Both the position numbers and the translations under genes were made by a program. The notes under the pieces are model-generated. The model had not been told where the DNA came from. It saw nothing but the letters and a program-made list of their open reading frames with translations, and ran no database searches. Of a stretch of 64,000 nt of DNA, positions 62,793 through 64,000 are shown piece by piece (the stretch's first letter is position 1; each line of letters begins with the position of its first letter). The stretch spans positions 1,054,001 to 1,118,000 of the forward strand of contig CAVRXB010000005.1 of the NCBI GenBank assembly GCA_963724975.1, in the 5' to 3' direction. Source of the stretch: CAIWHR01 sp963724975 (GTDB lineage Bacteria > Pseudomonadota > Gammaproteobacteria > Burkholderiales > Casimicrobiaceae).

Positions 62793-63866
62793 TCAGTTCG
62801 CCGCCTTCACGCGATCGAGGACCTTGCCTTCGATGTCCTCTATGCCCGGCGGCACCGCCGGGTACCACTTGATGTTGCGCAGCGCCTCTTCGGGAAAGCT
62901 CTTCGCGAACTGCGCTTTCAGCTTCGCATCCATCATCTGGTCGGCGCCCTTCGATGCGGTGAAGTTGCCTGCGGACCCCGCAACCTTCGCGGCAATTTCC
63001 GGCCGCATGTTGAAGTTGATCCACGCGTAGGCCGCGGCATCGTTGCGTCCCTTCGAAGGCAGCGCATAGGTGTCGATCCAGCCGAGCGCCCCGGATTTCG
63101 GCGCGATGAATTGGATATCCGGGTTTTCGCTATTCAGCTTCCAGCCTCCCGTGTCCCACATCATCGCACCGACGATCTCGCCTGCGCGCATCGCGTTCAG
63201 CAGCTGATCCTTGTTATCCCAGAAAAACTTGAGATTGACCTTGCACGCCGCGAGCGTCTTGCCGACATCGTCCATCAAAGCCGAATAGGCTTTCGGATCC
63301 TTGTAAAGCGCGAAGGGATCCTTGCCGCTCGCGAACGCCAGCGCGATCAGCGTCGGCCGCTTCAAGCGCACCGATGTCTTGCCCTTGTATTCTGCCTTGC
63401 AGAGGTCGTTGTAGTCGGCCATCTTGGCCAGCTTGGTGTTGACCACGAGGCCGTCGGTACCCCAGATATGCGGCAATCCGTAGACTTTGCCGTCGACTGT
63501 CGTGTTCTTCTTCGTCGCATCGAGCATCGACGGGATGAAGAGCTCGCCCTTGATCTTGGTGAGGTCCATCGGCTTGTAAATGCCGAACTCCTGCTGCGGC
63601 CCCGCGATACGGTCCTGCGAAGGCTGCGCGAGATCGAACCCGGCGCCGCCGGTGGCGCGCAGTTTCGAGATCATCTCCTCGTTGTTCGACAACGTGATCT
63701 CGACGTCGATGCCGGTCTCCTTCTTGAATTGCGCGACGACGTCGGCGGGCACGTAATCGGCCCAGGTGATGAGGCGCAGCTTGTTGTCCTGGGCGGCGGC
63801 GGCGCCGGCGATGGCGGCAATGGCTCCGGCAGCCAGCAGCGAGCGGACGAGACGGGGTGCATTCAT
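62793..63866 (-). CDS. potD: Spermidine/putrescine-type periplasmic binding protein (PotD/PotF-like)
   Basis: A 357-residue receptor with a signal peptide (VRSLLAAGAIAAIAGAAAAQ) and the Pot-family start LRLITWADYVPADVVAQFKKETGIDVEITLSNNEEMISKLRATGGAGFDLAQPS. Later: LPHIWGTDGLVVNTK and GEIVGAMMWDTGGWKLNSENP. The polyamine-binding residues of PotD are not all identifiable, so the ligand may be another cationic amine, such as an N-methylated amino acid or opine, given the flavin oxidase in the same operon. The 130 bases upstream hold no further gene. Confidence 0.9.
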   Translation of the reverse strand: MNAPRLVRSLLAAGAIAAIAGAAAAQDNKLRLITWADYVPADVVAQFKKETGIDVEITLSNNEEMISKLRATGGAGFDLAQPSQDRIAGPQQEFGIYKPMDLTKIKGELFIPSMLDATKKNTTVDGKVYGLPHIWGTDGLVVNTKLAKMADYNDLCKAEYKGKTSVRLKRPTLIALAFASGKDPFALYKDPKAYSALMDDVGKTLAACKVNLKFFWDNKDQLLNAMRAGEIVGAMMWDTGGWKLNSENPDIQFIAPKSGALGWIDTYALPSKGRNDAAAYAWINFNMRPEIAAKVAGSAGNFTASKGADQMMDAKLKAQFAKSFPEEALRNIKWYPAVPPGIEDIEGKVLDRVKAAN

Positions 63867-64000
63867 GGACGAACTCCGTGGGCAAATGGGCGATGCGGCC
63901 GACCCGGTCGCGAACGCGCCGGGAGCACGGAAAGCTTACTCCAACCGCGTGGTGTTGGCGTAACCCAGCACTGGCGCCGGAGACACCCGCCGGCAAAGGT

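Overview
The window is high-GC, gene-dense chromosomal DNA with small gaps (no gene-free stretch exceeds about 260 bases), many GTG/TTG starts and many 1-8 base stop/start overlaps. Gene content points to a betaproteobacterium, most likely Burkholderiales or a close relative: a birA-coaX-SPOR cluster, TctC (Bug) and Liv-type solute receptors, SorAB-like sulfite oxidation, a TPP-controlled thiC, an AcrAB-OprM-like pump with an AcrR-type operator, and many acyl-CoA ligase and ABC importer genes. No phage, transposase, integrase, CRISPR array or rRNA was seen.

Layout. 1-8.7 kb: metH 5' end, rhodanese, broken methyltransferase, GNAT, SPOR/coaX/birA, 4-hydroxyphenylpyruvate dioxygenase, broken hisN, an NAD-dependent epimerase-like gene and a beta-hydroxyacid dehydrogenase. 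8.8-16.3 kb: DMT exporter, saccharopine-dehydrogenase-like gene, broken DUF2628/pilin-like gene, tRNA-Gly, M20 peptidase, and a large secreted Tyr/Gly-rich protein. 16.3-21.1 kb: HAD hydrolase, TPP riboswitch with thiC, sorA/sorB-like pair, MazG-like gene. 21.1-25.2 kb (minus strand): DUF2182 and DUF1326 genes next to the three-gene AmmeMemoRadiSam cassette, all in one direction. 25.2-32.4 kb: LysE exporter, NYN-LOTUS protein, PEBP, YceH, MscS, YidB, uppP, broken gabD, small membrane protein. 32.5-42.0 kb (minus strand): Crp/Fnr regulator, a PaaK-like protein, YjbR, and a LivFKMHG importer with an acyl-CoA ligase. 42.2-46.0 kb: SulP-STAS-cNMP transporter and a dihydrolipoamide-dehydrogenase-like flavoprotein. 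46.0-52.7 kb: acrR and divergent acrA-acrB-oprM. 52.8-63.9 kb (minus strand): two catabolic/transport groups, TctC / beta-hydroxyacid dehydrogenase / M24 protein / NMT1-like receptor / degenerate trypsin-PDZ protein, and PotDABC-like importer / MSOX-type amine oxidase / VOC protein.

How the genes work together. The best supported functional units are the AcrR-controlled efflux operon, the thiamin-controlled thiC, the SorAB-like pair, the Liv importer with its ligase (import then CoA activation of an organic acid) and the Pot importer with its flavin amine oxidase (import then oxidation of an amine or N-methyl amino acid). The least understood unit is the co-directional AmmeMemoRadiSam + DUF1326 + DUF2182 block.

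Quality note. Four genes (methyltransferase, hisN, DUF2628/pilin, gabD) are interrupted by five frameshifts. Every one has the phase of a single extra base (or two lost), one of them in a T run, so consensus errors are at least as likely as real decay.
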